64,000 bases of DNA from Diphasiastrum complanatum (GCA_029204225.1 CM055096.1:66870370-66934369); one strand, 5' to 3'; positions 12,658-24,899 are shown, counted from the first letter of the stretch. Notes: a model not told the origin generated them from the letters alone. Numbers and translations are program-made.

Positions 12658-15210
12658 CTTTGCAAATCACCGACGACAATGAGATTGGATCTAGATTTTT
12701 ATATCAATTCCTATATCTGATCAAATCTGTAAAAACTCTATCACGTGACAATAATCAAATGTCTGATTTTTGGAAAAAGGATTTTGATCAAGTGATCGAC
12801 AGTTCTAAAATAAGGATTTCTCAAAATCAATATCAAATTGTAACGAAATGTTCCAAAAATTTGACATAAGCTAAATCAGGTATTCCAAGCAAATAATATG
12901 TGAATATAAACACGTTTTTATATTATCCTTACCTCTGCATGAAGATTACAAACATGCACAATTTTTTAAAGGAATTGTCAAAACAAGTTTCCAATTAATC
13001 AGTGCCCCACATACGGGGAGTCAAACCCCCATATACGAGCTTCTTTGAGCATGCATGCATTATTAAGAGCATTGTGAGCCACCTGTTTCATGTTCTCTTT
13101 GCATATGTTTCCTTTCATATTCCCATAACAACCTCACTAAGGACTCTTGTGATTTATTTATAAACTACATAAATGGACTCTTTTCTTGAGATATCTCTTA
13201 GACCTCAATTGACAAGGGGAAGTGGGGTTTAGAATACTTACTTAACCGTTATTCCAAAGTTGCCACAAATATTACTAAGAGGATTATATATCTTTCAAGT
13301 AGCTTATGATTTCAACAAAGACATTGGCAAGCTTAGCCCCCACTTACATTGAAATGAGAATTTTTTTTTTTAACAATATCTTTCAGAGTACTCACGGATT
13401 TTCAATTTCCCAAGGACCTTGCCAAAATGATCTTGGGAATCGGAAATAGGCACTCTAATCTTACTTTAATGGAGACTTCTTTGATGCTCCTAAGGTGGCC
13501 ACATATGAGTTTGCCCCCTTTAAATTTGAATGGGCTCAACATTCCATCTGCTTCTTTCATATGGAAGAGTAAACTTTTGACCAACTATTCTTACGATAGC
13601 ATGTCGATGCATGGCATCAACTTTCTCTTCCCTCTCTCCCCATTGCATGCTTCCACCACCCCAAAACCATTTCTTGGTGGACATACACGTTGTTATTATT
13701 AATAATTATTTTGATTGGAACTTTTGCATGGTAAATCTTCTTTGGTGCATCTAGAATCTACACAACAACAAAATTTCTTATTGGTACTTCTCTTATTTTA
13801 TCAAGCACTAGCTCTATTATCCATTCTTAGAAATTGTTTTTGTTATTCCTAGCACACACGACCCTCTGCATGGTGTTTTCTTCCGATTTTGTCACATATT
13901 GCCCCCCCCTACATTTTGTGCCCTTTTGTCATCTATAAATGTTACTATGAAGAGCTACATGGAGTTTCTCAACTGGGACCCACTCAACTTAAGCTTTTGG
14001 ACCTATCTATATCCCTTTGGAAATTCCATACACCTTGTTCATATTAATATAATCATTTTTTTGTTTGTCCCAAATTGAAAAGTCATTTGTAATTTCTCCA
14101 TACATATCAGAGTTTATTGTTACGTTGACCTTGCAAATCATTCATTTATGCTAGGATTATAGTCTCTCCAAACAATTATTTAAAAATTGCATAAAGTAAT
14201 GTTGCATAATTGAACCATTTTTCAACAAATGCTATCTATCTTTTATACATTATAGTCAATATGTGATTGAAGCTCACTCTAGGTTACAGATGCTTTGTCT
14301 TGTTAAGCAAACTTGAAAAGGAATATAATCTTCAATCCATCCATCATCTAATATGCAAATTTAGATGAGCACTTATCCCCTTCCAAATATTTACAAACAT
14401 GCGAACTACTTGAATATACGTAGTGTTCTATATAATAGTCAAATTGACAGCTGTAGTTGTACATGTGACTTCCAAAGAACCTACATAAGTGTGATGCATT
14501 CCAAAAACTAGATTTGATAATAAGGTGAATGGGTTTAAATTTCACAACTACATTGGACGTCAGCTTGCTAAATCTTTCATTGGAACCTAATCTATGTTAG
14601 TATTGTAATGAAAATGTGTTAATGATATTTTTTAAAAGATTCTACGAAGGTAAATGACTATTAAACGTTTTGGAAATTGTGAGTCTTATACTATGTCAAC
14701 ACATAGAAGTATTTAATAGCTATATTGGCGAAGTTGTATATGATTTTTGCGCCCAATAAACATGTGTCAATTCTAAAAAACATGAAATTTCATTTTTGTT
14801 GAATTATTGAAGTAGTTTTGCTTGTAGAGCATATCATGGAACCTATTTGGCTTGACATACCTTCATACTCACCTTAGCAAGTTGAAAGACCCAAAAACAA
14901 CCAATTGCTTTGTGAAACAAACAACTTGCTTTTAGCTATGAAGGTGGAATCTGAGTGAAGGTGAGTACGTGCATTTCAAAATATGGAATTTCCCCTTACA
15001 TTTGCTCCCACATTGATAGGCAAGGTTTTCACACAATGCCATTCGATGAAAATTTGGATAAGGTGGGAATGATATTCATTGGATATGGGACCGTGATATA
15101 CCATCTATCTTGGGGTAATTGATCTCTTTCCTCCAAGTGCAGCTACCCCATGTAGGCATCCATTCTTGCCACAAAAGAAAGCCACATAAGGGTGAATACT
15201 AGCTTTTTGA
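12658..15210. other. Intergenic DNA, nothing recognised
   Basis: Scattered short frames only. No domain, tRNA-derived promoter box or LTR end recognised on either strand. Confidence 0.45.
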
Positions 15211-15280
15211 GGTGGAGGAGGGGGCCCGGGGTGGGGGGGGGGGGGAGGGGGGGGGGGGGGTTGGGTGGGTGGGGTGGGTT
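15211..15280 (+). repeat. Long G-tract with G-quadruplex potential
   Basis: The plus strand carries G runs of about 14 and 16 (interrupted by single A or C/T), then TTGGGTGGGTGGGGTGGG. This exceeds the four G3+ runs needed for a quadruplex. The runs may also be sites of length error in the assembly. Confidence 0.85.
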
Positions 15281-17157
15281 GTTACTTAAAGTGGCCTCTC
15301 AATCAATCGAGAAAGTGTTTTGACTCTCTCCACTTGCTTAACTAGCTCCAATGTGAAACCACCATTAGATTTTTTAAATTCAACAATAAGTTTTTTCTTT
15401 TAAATTTAAATTCTAGGATCATAATTTGATTTCTCATGAGATAACTAGTTTAAATTGGATTCCTAGTAGAAAGGACAACTTGCAATTTAATTAATGGAAC
15501 TTTTGCTTCGCTTTTGTTTCTCTTGCAATTGATATCCAACAACCGTTAAATCAAGTGAAAATGTCACCTATGCATTGAAGGAGCCATGGTTAATTTCCAT
15601 CCAGAAAAATACACATAAAAGCTTCTAGAACTAGAAATTTGTCTTTGAGTCACAACAAAGTATATTGTTTTGTAACGAGAGTGACTGATATGAGATGCAA
15701 TCGTTTGCAAAACCCAATTAGGGGCACATGTACGCATCATTAACTCCTGTATATGTCACTCTTGTGACGATTCCTTACATGGTTGAAATTTGCAAACCAA
15801 TAATGGTAACTCATTTATATCACTTCCATATGCCACGACAAGTAGACATACATATATGAATGATTCACAATAGCTTGAAATAAAGCTCTCCATGAAATGA
15901 TTGATGGCCATCATCCATAATTAGTAGGTAGTTTGTAGCTACAATATATATGGGACATGAGTTGGACCTTCAACACTAAGGCCATGTTGCTCTAAAAAGA
16001 GATTCAACAATATTCACGCAAAATTCTGAACCATTATTGAGAGGGAGACATTGCATGGGCACACTTCCAACTCCTATTCAACACTATTATGTAAATTATT
16101 TTGCAATGGCTTTTAAAATGTCAACTTGGGAGATCATCCTAAAATCCTATTCAAACAAAGCAATGATAAAGATTGAGAGGAAGTTTGCCGTAAAATGGAA
16201 AATTGAAAATTGAAAATTGCAATTTCAAAAGTAAATAAAACAAACCTCTTCAAACTTAAATTAGAAAGCTAGATAGCATGTCAACTTGGGAGATCATCCT
16301 AAAAGACTTTGTAAACAATGCAATTTTAAAGATTGGGAGGCACATTGGAAAAAAAAAGTATTGCAATTTAGAAATTAGATTAAACAAATCTATTTTTGAA
16401 CTTAAATTATGAAGTTTACTAAAAAAGGAAACATATATTTGAGAGAATCGTCACATATTAACCTAAATGCCTATTGGAATGGGGAGAGCGTATTCCGCAC
16501 CATAATTGGCATGCAAGTGACGGTGCAAACGCCATCCAAGGGTGGTGGTGGGTGCAGACGCCATCCAAGGGTGGTGGTGGATGCTCCACCACCACCCTCT
16601 ATGCTCCCCCATTGCCTTTCCATCGTTGGATGGAAGGGCGGGCCCAACAATGCCACAATAGTGGTAGTGCGGAATATGCTGCTCCGTTGGAGTGACTACT
16701 AGAGCCTCTCCAAGCCCCAAACTTGATGTGCTACTCATTGCAAGCACACTGATACTAACACTTCTCGTAGGGCGTGAAGGGCTGGGTGTTCAGGCCTGCA
16801 TCTCCCTCTGGCACACAACTTATAGTAGCATTGGGCTCCATTCACGATAGTCTATCAAGATACGAGGCAGAGCTAATAATATACATATTGCATTGTAAGT
16901 GCCACAAAATACTAAAAATCAGATATAAAAAGCTCCATGACTAAATTATTAGTTGAATTTGTCTTATAGAGAATATTTATGATGCAGATTCACATGCATT
17001 GAGGTTTGGGCCTAGCTCAAATTTCGTCATTAGTTATATGACTTCCCATTTTTTAGGGTGATGGAGTCCACTAAGTTGGATTTTGACGAGCATGTTCACC
17101 TTTCAAATTGGAAGGCATATTTTATTTTGTAATTTTCATATGACATGTATTTTCAAG
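15281..17157. other. Intergenic DNA with local tandem duplications
   Basis: No gene recognised. A 160-bp period duplication starts at 16119 and 16279 (shared TGTCAACTTGGGAGATCATC). At 16529-16600 a unit containing CGCCATCCAAGGGTGGTGG occurs twice and is followed by the inverted word CCACCACCACCCT, which can fold back. Confidence 0.5.
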
Positions 17158-17330
17158 TCCATCACAGTGGGGTGTATGGGTAGAGTTGTTGACTGCCACC
17201 GGAAAGGTGCAGGCTCGAATCCCGACCACTGTGTAGTGACATCTAAGGAGCTTAGCTCCGTAAATGGCATTGCCAAGTTGTATATGTTGTATATAACGAC
17301 CACTAGTTGCTTAACATGTATGCAATAAGC
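17158..17330 (+). mobile_element. tRNA-derived SINE
   Basis: An internal RNA polymerase III promoter is visible: an A-box-like TGGGTAGAGTTG at 17177-17188 and a near-consensus B box GGCTCGAATCCC at 17212-17223, 34-35 bp apart as in tRNA genes. The flanking AGTGG/CCACT can pair like an acceptor-stem remnant, but no full cloverleaf forms, so this is not a functional tRNA. The tRNA-unrelated body follows (GGAGCTTAGCTCC, TATATGTTGTATATAACG). The 3' end is approximate. Confidence 0.7.
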
Positions 17331-17534
17331 CTTTCGCATTAGACTACCAACTGGGAAGCTTGTTTGAGCACCCAACCTTGTGAAATGGGTCCGAGGGGCC
17401 CTCCATCATGGAGGCACATTCGGGCGTTGCCTCAACCACCCATTCATGTCAGTAGGGGAAGAGATAGAAAAAAAAACGTTAAGAGCTCTTCCTCATGTAA
17501 CACAGATTTTAAACTGGGTCCAGTCTTGTATTCC

Positions 17535-17730
17535 GCAGTGCTCCGGAAAATCGACAAAGTATAGGAATGGATCCGACAAGTCTTTTGAAAAACTAGTATC
17601 ATAAAATATCTGACGGTTTTCTATACAACCATATATACCTTTTTGTGAGTAAAAGTCTTGAAAAAATCAAGAAGTTCTCTAGAATGCAGGTTTTTTGAGG
17701 ATAACTCCAAGGAGGTTTCTAGAGCACTGC
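17535..17730 (+). mobile_element. Second copy of the CAGTGCT MITE-like family
   Basis: The ends are GCAGTGCTC and GAGCACTGC (perfect 9-bp inverted repeat), and the body matches 8553-8736 reversed: AATCGACAAAGTATAGGAATGG near the left end and GTTTTTTGAGGATAACTC near the right. About 196 bp, no coding capacity. No clear target-site duplication. Confidence 0.75.
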
Positions 17731-18053
17731 TTAGGAGTGGGTTCAAAGGGTGGGAAGACGGACCCTCTAAAGACATTACTCATTAGAAAAAGATTGCAAA
17801 ATTTCCACTGGGACAAACTTCAAAAAGAAAGATGGAGGTAATAACTAGCTGTTTTGTGTGCATGGGGACGAGCTCTAACGGGGAGACATGACGCAGAGCA
17901 ATGCGTGGCTAGGGCAGCGCCGGGGCCAAAATCTCGTGTGACTCCAAGGCCGGATGGTCCCCCACGATGCAGCATAATAGTGGCACATGACCCAGCATCT
18001 ATGCTGGGACTTAATGGGATGGGATATAATAATTTTTCTCACTTAGATTGTTG

Positions 18054-18062
18054 CCACGTGTC
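18054..18062 (+). promoter_or_regulatory. G-box/ABRE-like element CCACGTGTC
   Basis: Contains the CACGTG core with the ABRE-type extension ACGTGTC, 1.8 kb before the ATG proposed for the PLP-fold gene and about 240 bp before the earliest candidate transcribed exon. bZIP and bHLH factors bind this core in plants. An AT-rich TATAATA lies at about 18025, upstream of it, so its role as this gene's promoter is inference. Confidence 0.4.
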
Positions 18063-18292
18063 ACAATGAACCCTTAGATTTTCTCAAAGAATTCTTTTAT
18101 GGCGTGGCAAAATCTGAGCGCTTGTGGCAAAATCCGACGGTGCGGCCTTTGAATCACATTTCGTGCAAATAAAACAAATAGGCTCAGGCTCAACAATGAA
18201 ATGAAGTGCCGCCCGTCAAGTTGACAAGTGAAGTGCGTGCTTGAACACGAGACGGGTCAAAGGAAGCACGTAAATAAGGGAGAAATAGCGGC

Positions 18293-18517
18293 ATGTTTGA
18301 AGTCCGACGTGGTGATAATGGCTTGCAAAATGAGAAGCTGAATGTCAGACGTGCCTGTCAAACTGCAAAGACGACTCCAGAAAGAGGATCTTCGTCTTTC
18401 CGGGAATCAAAGCAAAAGATGAGGAAGAAGAAGAAGAAGAAGATGCCGCGGCGATGCAGAGCAGGTGATGGTGTCTTCTCGAGGCGACCATCTCCGCCTT
18501 TTCAATTCATGAAGCAG
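18293..18517 (+). other. Possible leader exon of the downstream gene
   Basis: An open frame with a lysine run (MRKKKKKKMPRRC at 18419) ends at the donor-like MKQ|gttaca junction at 18517. A candidate second exon, 18923-18999, starts after a pyrimidine-rich stretch ending gcgcag and ends before gtagcg. It stays open in phase and would encode FCIRTLFKARKFRN and following residues. Composition is higher in GC than the flanks, like a transcribed leader. I could not connect it in frame to the exon at 19871, so it may be untranslated leader or chance. Confidence 0.25.
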
Positions 18518-18604
18518 GTTACACGATGCTCTTTGTCTCAGGATTTATGCATTTTTCTTTGTTATTGTAGTGCTTTATGTTCTTCTTTATTTATCTGCGT
18601 GTGT

Positions 18605-18915
18605 TCTCGTTTGTTATATTGCTAGTTTGCTTGTTTTCTCGTTTATTATATTGCTAGTTTTCTTGTGTTCTCGTTTATTATATTGAATCTTGTTTATTAT
18701 ATTGCCCCTGTTCTTGTTTATCATATCGCTTGTGTTCTTGTTTATTATATTGCCCCTGTTCCTGTTTATTATATCGTTTGTTTTCTTGTTTATTATATTG
18801 CTTGTGTTCTTGTTTAGTATATTACCTGTGTTCTTGTTTATCATATCGCTTGTGTTCTTGTTTATTATATTGCCTGCGTTTTTGTTTACTTTGTGTGCCT
18901 TTTCTTGTTTATTAT
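18605..18915. repeat. T-rich minisatellite, units of about 21-24 bp
   Basis: About a dozen imperfect repeats of TTGTTTATTATATTGCC with a variable TGTGTTC spacer. It lies between the two candidate leader exons and has the T-rich composition of a plant intron. Asn/Ile-rich and Leu/Phe-rich frames across it are artefacts. Confidence 0.85.
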
Positions 18916-19870
18916 TGCGCAGTTTTGCATCAGGACACTGTTCAAAGCTAGGAAGTTCAGAAACAACGAGATCTTTTTCCCATCAGATCAGTGGGGAAGG
19001 TAGCGGAGCAGATTAGAGCTGGAAATTTTTCTGTGCGTTTAAATATTACGTGCCTTTTTGTGCTCTTATGTTGTCAGAGAGATTCCAGATTTGATGAATT
19101 GAGTTTTTCCTTTGACTTGCTTGCGCTTGTCTTTGCCCCTGCTTGTAGAGTGTAGCTAGTTCTTACTTGTATGTTTTTTATCAGCAGCATAATCAAACAA
19201 GCCTACTGTATAGTCAGCTTAAAGAAACGAGGATCGTTCTTGAAGATGCCTTTCGAGGTTTGTGGGAATTCACTTTGAGAATCCAAGTTGAGGAGCAGCA
19301 TCTTATAGAATTATCACTATTTGGCTCCTCTATCATATAAACAGGAGTTTGTGCCTCAGCTCCAAATTAAGAGCAATCGGCACAAAAAAATTTCAAGGGA
19401 ACAAAAGTTACATCAGTCTGTCAGTAAGGAATCTAAAGGTGTTATATGAGCTTGCTTTGGATTGAAGTCCAAGCATCTTTATCACTATACAAGAGGTGAA
19501 TTAGAAACAATATAACGACGTAGGTTACTACTGATAGGGCAAGTGAGCAACAATATTTACACAGTTCCTATTCATAGGTTTTTAGTACTGCCTTGTCTAA
19601 AATATCCCTTGTTTCTCGAATGGAGGACTATGTCTTCATTCAAATGATCACCGTGCCGTTGTTCTTTTTTAAATTATGCGTTTTTGATCCCTCTGTCTGG
19701 GCTGCAATTCACTTCCTTAGAAGCGCTCATTCGTTATTTCACTAGAAGTTTTAGGCGCATCGTGGATCTGTTTTTGTCTCACCTTACCCTTGTACATCTT
19801 ATTCGACCAACGAAGGCCCTGGTCTCTTTGTGCAACAAGAAGCTTTAGACGACAAAGCAGTGCTAGGATT

Positions 19871-21655
19871 ATGGAATCCAACAAAGCGAGGAGCAAAGAG
19901 GAAGAAACACAGGTAAAAGCATCATTTCACACATATATGTGTTCTTTTCATAGTAATTGTAGAAATGTAGATTCGGTTTTCCAACCTCTTGAAAATAAAT
20001 GAAATCTTCATCGAGATTTTTTAATGCTATTGGGTGGAAATTTTGACAGATGAAGTTTGGATGGGGCTGGATGTTTTGTAGTCTTTTGATCCGTTAGGAA
20101 ATAGTTGTTTTTAGCAAACAAGGAAAGTTCAATGCAGTGCTCTATTTCTTTTACGACTTGAGCACGTTCTGAAAATATATATAGTTTAGTTTCTGAAGCA
20201 TCCGCTCACACTTGTTAGGATCACTGCATCAGTGCTTTGTGCAAACTCGAAGCTCAGATCTAAATATTCTCAATATTATCGAACATGATGCATCAACTTT
20301 AATCTGATTCAGAGAACTTCTTTAGCTCGTCTCTGCAAGCATGCTGAGATTTTTACTCTTGCAGCAAAGTGTGTGTTTTGTAACCTGCTAGACTTTCCAG
20401 CAATCCACGGAAAGTAAGCGCAATTTCATTTTAGCATGAGCATTGACAAGTTAATATAGCTTAACTGGAAGATGGTAGCACATATTTCTCATAGCAACCA
20501 CACTCTAAATGTATAGAATTAAACTTCTTTTGCACAAGTTGAAAAGGACCATCTTATTTTGACCTTTTGCAAGCACCACAAAAGATCAATCTTGACCTTC
20601 TTGCGATTTGATTCATTTGTGCCTTGTTCGCTATTGTAGATTTTTTAAAACTGAAATAGCATTCAATCTGTTTGTAATTGCAGAATTGTACTTTCATCAT
20701 TCCACCCCATATCATTGCAGAAGCTCTTTCTTCTCTGCGTGGCCTGGACTTGAGATGGTCAAGCCCCATTACCCCCACAGAGATGCGTTATGTGGAGCAA
20801 TATGTCAAAGCAAGATATCCGGAGTATTTGGGAGGATCACCTGGCTTGGAAGACAATGCTGTCACCACAAATCTTCCATCCTTAAGAGAGGAGCAAGAGT
20901 TTTTTGATGACCCTGGAACAGGTAAATTTGTGCACTCAGAGGAAGCAAAGAAAAGGGTTAACTTTTCTGGATCCGGGTATTCAAATCGAGACTTGTCAGG
21001 TTGTTTTGGAAATTCCTCTTCTGCCTTAAAAAAGATACAGCTTGAGCCATCACGTTTGTTAGACATTTTCACCAGAAAATCAACAAACTCAGACAGCTCG
21101 ATTTCCATTCCGGAAATTCATGCAAGGAACAGAGTCCTTAAGCACTGTGGGGTGTCTGAAGAAGATTATCTGGTAGTCTTTACTACAGGCATGAGAGAGG
21201 CCATGATGCTGGTGGGTGAAAGCTACCCTTTTTTCCGGTACAACTATTATATGACTGTACTGAATGACGAAATGGATCTGATTAAAGAATTTGCTTCATA
21301 TAAGGAGGCCAAAGTTATTTCTGCTCCTGAAAGTTGGTTGGATCTTCGAATTGCTGGGTCTCAATTGAGCCAACACTTCAGAAAGAAGGGCAAGCACAGT
21401 CCAAAAGGTTTGTTTGGTTACCCGGCAGACATTAGAGGCACTCGGACTTCTTTGCACTGGGCTTCTGAAGGACAGCGCAATTGCTGGCATGTTTTGCTGG
21501 ATGCCTCGGGCCTTGTTTTATGCGAAGATCAGCTGAATCTTACTCTTCATAAACCTGATTATGTAATATGTACCCTTTCAAAAGTGGTAGGCCATCCCAC
21601 CAGTGTCACTTGTCTCCTTGTACGCAGGAGCTCGTTTAAAGCTTCAGCACTTTGA
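19871..21655 (+). CDS. PLP-dependent Mo-cofactor-sulfurase-like protein, two exons
   Basis: Exon 1 (19871-19912) gives MESNKARSKEEETQ and ends at CAG|gtaaaa. Exon 2 (20684-21655) begins after tgtaattgcag. Both are in phase 0, giving a 337-residue protein. The later AG at 20720 would put exon 2 out of frame, which supports this acceptor. The C-terminal half matches the plant aminotransferase-class-V-fold family annotated as Mo-cofactor-sulfurase-like (Arabidopsis AT2G23520/AT4G22980 group). Landmarks are VVFTTGMREAMMLVGESYPF (about 170-190), GLFGYPADIRGTRTSLHW, NCWHVLLDAS with Asp287, and KPDYVICTLSKVVG with Lys314 at the Schiff-base lysine position. As I recall, relatives are 500-900 residues, so this one is short. 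It stops soon after the LLVRRSSF strand and lacks the usual small C-terminal domain. It has no in-frame stops or frameshifts and is the only host gene seen. Its substrate is unknown; sulfurase activity is not implied. It may be a short paralogue or a truncated copy. Confidence 0.75.
19913..20683 (+). other. Intron of the PLP-fold gene
   Basis: 771 bp from gtaaaagc to ttgtaattgcag. T-rich with many stops, as expected for a plant intron. The boundaries are inferred from phase-0 consensus sites and need transcript support. Confidence 0.6.
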
Positions 21656-23985
21656 CCTAACAGTATTTTAGCCTGCAAAATCTCATAGTTTACAAGTAAT
21701 GTTTAATAATCTTCATGAGCTCCATATGCATGATATTTTTGGTAGATTTGTCTTGTGTGCTTCTCAAACAGACTGATATTCCAGATATGGATTTAAGTCA
21801 TACATACCTGTTGTCTCTGTCTTTGGAAATTTTACAGTTTTATATTGACATCAGCTTAGGTATTTGTGTTCTGATACCAGACCTGCCTTTCATTAGTTCA
21901 TACGGGAAGCTTGTCAAGCTGGATTAATCCTGTCCTGATGTTTACTGAACAGTAATTCCCATTTTATTTTTATGTTGCATTGTTTAGTTTTCAATGGTCT
22001 GCACCCGTCACCTTAAAGTCTTGGAGCTTGTGTGAATGGATCAGGTTCCTTAAAATTGAGAGCATACTGCGTACCTGAAACATGTATAGCCTCCTTTTTG
22101 TCGTGCGATTGTCTCTGTCCCTCCAATGCCAAGCCTTCGTCATGACTGAAATTTTCCTGTACCTTCAGAGAAGGGATAGAAATTTAATACATGGGCCTTT
22201 GTTACAAGTGTATGAAAACTAGTTTGAACATATGTTTGTGCATGAGACCTGCACCTAATCTTTGGTGCAGATGACATGAGACCTGCACCTAATCTTCACA
22301 TGCATTCGAGCTTAGGAATTTCTTTCTCTACATTGTAGGGTTCCTTTGTGCAGCATCCACTAGCAAATTTGTTGCTTAGGAAGTTTTCTGTACCTTGTTT
22401 CTGCTTAATAAAGTTGGATGTAGATATTGGACAAAATTGTCACAAAGTTGAAGCCTTCATATTTCTCTCTATTATATTTCTCGCCATTATATCTGTTTCC
22501 AAGCTTATGGATGCACCACTTGAAAAATTATACTTAGTTTATAGCAGCATGTAGCTATGCATGTTAGAAACTAACGTTTTACAACTTGTGATACGAATAT
22601 GCACAACAGTGTTCCTAATGAGGAGCTGAAACACGAAAAACTACTTGCAAGGAGGAAATTTGACAGCTGAAAATGCTCAAAGAAATGGTAGAAAGGGTCT
22701 GAAATACTTGATTTTGATGATGGTAGTAGGGCATCAACTGCATGCCGTAACTCATAATTTCTCAGTTCAATTGTTTCATGACAACTTCTTGGACAATCTA
22801 GTTATGAACCAGGCTATGCATTTGGGTAATTTTCTAAATTTTTCATGAGGAAGGAAGTGTGAAATTTGATGAGGATAAGTGACTATTTAATTGAAGAACT
22901 TACTAGTATCATGTACCTGCAAGCGTTCTATATAGTAGACTTAAAGTCTATGCTCACATCTCTTTTCTTTGGGAATTAAGCAACTTTTGTTGATTTTCTA
23001 GGATGGTAATCTTTAAAGGCTTTGACCAAAATTGTTCAACCATTTAGAAAAAGAATCAATGTTTAGGGTATTATATTAGTACAAGCTATGACGTTATGAA
23101 ATTGGATGAAAAATGCTATCATGCCAACTTCTTGTATAGAACTGTGATGATCAGGCTTTTATGATGTTTTAGAATACATCACCACTCGACTTCTTCTTGG
23201 TTAATGACTACATTGTAAGTTTAGAGCGTTTTGAATTTCTGAGCTATCAAATTTGAAGCTGTTTTTTAGTGGTATCTTGTGCTTTTCTCCACTCTTTGAG
23301 AATGGAAAAGCTGTTCCATCTCATCAGCCTTTGTTGGCTAAACGTTTTCCTTCAATTATACCTGCTGTTGTTTGACAATGAGAGGGGGAGAGGATACTCT
23401 TTGAGTTTTACTTATCATATTAAGGAGCTTTTGTAGTTCTATAGTCAATTCTTTAAGCATCATTTTGTAGGCTCAATTATAATCTTCTTTACCTTTTTGC
23501 ATGCCTTCAAACACCTGCATTTGGATAATTCAGCTCACATAGAATCATGCAAAGAACAATGGCTTGTGCTTCATGTACCAATGTGATTTTCTAATTTTTA
23601 TGCCGTATCTTTTTCATCTCACATGGCATGCTGAGTTGAAAAGAGAAGGATGCCGATGCTAAGTGCGCATACTGACAATCTCATAAGGTCATGGATTGAC
23701 CTACATGATCATTGTCAACCTTCATTGTTGACTAAATCCTTGCTCTAAGTACAAGAATAAATCACACAAGAGTGTTAATAAATTCAAGAAAATATAATTT
23801 ACTAAACGGCAAAAAATGGCAGAATGGTCAATTTTATACTATGTTGTTGAACTATTGCATGAAAAAAAGGAACAACAACATGGGCCTCACTATTTGGTGC
23901 AGGTAAATATGAACCGAATGTTGAGAATGTTCTTGTCGAATCTACCTAGACTCCGTCTTTTTGGATCAAGAACGAAGGGCCAAAA
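21656..23985. other. 3' flank of the PLP-fold gene, no further gene seen
   Basis: AT-rich sequence after the stop. AATAAA-like words occur (for example AATAAAG near 22408) but no poly-A site can be fixed. Within the first kilobase I find no exon that would restore the missing C-terminal domain. A short direct repeat ATGAGACCTGCACCTAATC occurs at about 22243 and 22275. Confidence 0.45.
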
Positions 23986-24245
23986 AAGCTCTCAACAAGC
24001 GATTACATATTTTCCTCCTTGATAGTGCATTTATCATCAATGAAATGAACTTGAAAGTTTTGTGAAGTAGTTGCTCTAGCTAAAAGAATGTTTTGAGATA
24101 ACTTAGGAGCATGTAATACTTTCTCAATGGCCCATGGTTGATGTGGTGTGTTAGTGACAACAGAATAAATCCCTTCAATATTGCCATCACCTAAACAAAT
24201 TTGTCTTTGCTCATTAAAGACAATTGAGCTACTTGTCTTAATCCC
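23986..24245 (-). pseudogene. Copia protease-region fragment
   Basis: Read on the minus strand, one frame gives a stretch like the copia segment downstream of the protease active site: LGDGNIEGIYSVV, then KVLHAPKLSQNILLARAT, then FIDDKCTIKE. This corresponds to the family pattern of a V-x-H-V-P-x-L-x-x-N-L-L strand followed by a C-L-I/V-x-D strand. No active-site DSGA is present in this piece. It may belong to the element whose 5' LTR is at 30369-31177, later split by the insertion of element E, but that link is inference. Confidence 0.5.
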
Positions 24246-24717
24246 ACTTGGGACAATCAGCCAAAGTCAAGAAGGCTTTGTGGTATTGGTAAACCTGGAG
24301 GCGCGATTGACCTAAGTGGGGCAAAGGGGTCTGCACCTGGTTCTTAGGACCAATTATTGCACGCAATTATATGGATCGATAACAAAAATGTCTTGATATA
24401 AGGTTCAAGAATGCCTAAACATAGTACCGAGAGTGGTCAAGATAACAAATAATAGAATGTAGGCCCAAGTTACATTTTGTTGTCGATAACAGCTCTAAAT
24501 TTCCCATGTACTTTATGAGAGATTGTATTTGAGACAAGAGAGTTTTGTGTGTGGGGGTGTGTGGCAACAAAATTGTTGAAATTTTCCTTTTTACTTTAGG
24601 ATGAGTTTTGAGGAAATTTTCATCAACCTTCATGGCTAGCAATAGAGCCTATCCAAGTTAGGGATTTCCAAGAGATTTTTGACTTAGATTTGATGAAATG
24701 CTAGCAATATGAATGTC

Positions 24718-24894
24718 CAAGGGTTGGCCCAATTGGTTAGCTTGGCATCCGAAGTTTGTTTGGTCCTAGGTTCAAGTCCCCTTGAAAACCAAGATGCATG
24801 TTTGAATATGACAATGATATTCTCTTCAGTATCTCGCGCCTTGGCCTTATGTAAAATCTTTGTAAGAGCTTATGATATCTAATTGTGCTTAGGT
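24718..24894 (+). mobile_element. tRNA-derived SINE beside the element E insertion site
   Basis: A box TGGCCCAATTGG followed by TTAGC at 24725-24741 and B box GGTTCAAGTCC at 24769-24779 closely match the RNA polymerase III promoter of tRNA-derived plant SINEs. The tRNA-unrelated body follows and runs to the T-rich CTTTT that is the target-site duplication of element E. Its true 3' end may continue after E at 29574. Differs in sequence from the SINE at 17158. Confidence 0.7.
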
Positions 24895-24899
24895 CTTTT

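Noticed and set aside
17158-17235. Functional tRNA gene
   Set aside because: A and B boxes are present, but the stems do not form a proper cloverleaf and a SINE body follows; called a SINE instead.
18614-18844. Asn/Ile-rich minus-strand protein
   Set aside because: Translation of the T-rich minisatellite.
20678-20720. Start of the PLP protein at a TTG or splice acceptor at 20720
   Set aside because: The TTG lies in a splice acceptor context. The 20720 acceptor would not keep frame with the exon at 19871-19912.
20554-21490. Minus-strand frames opposite the PLP gene
   Set aside because: Shadow frames of the conserved plus-strand exon; no homology of their own.
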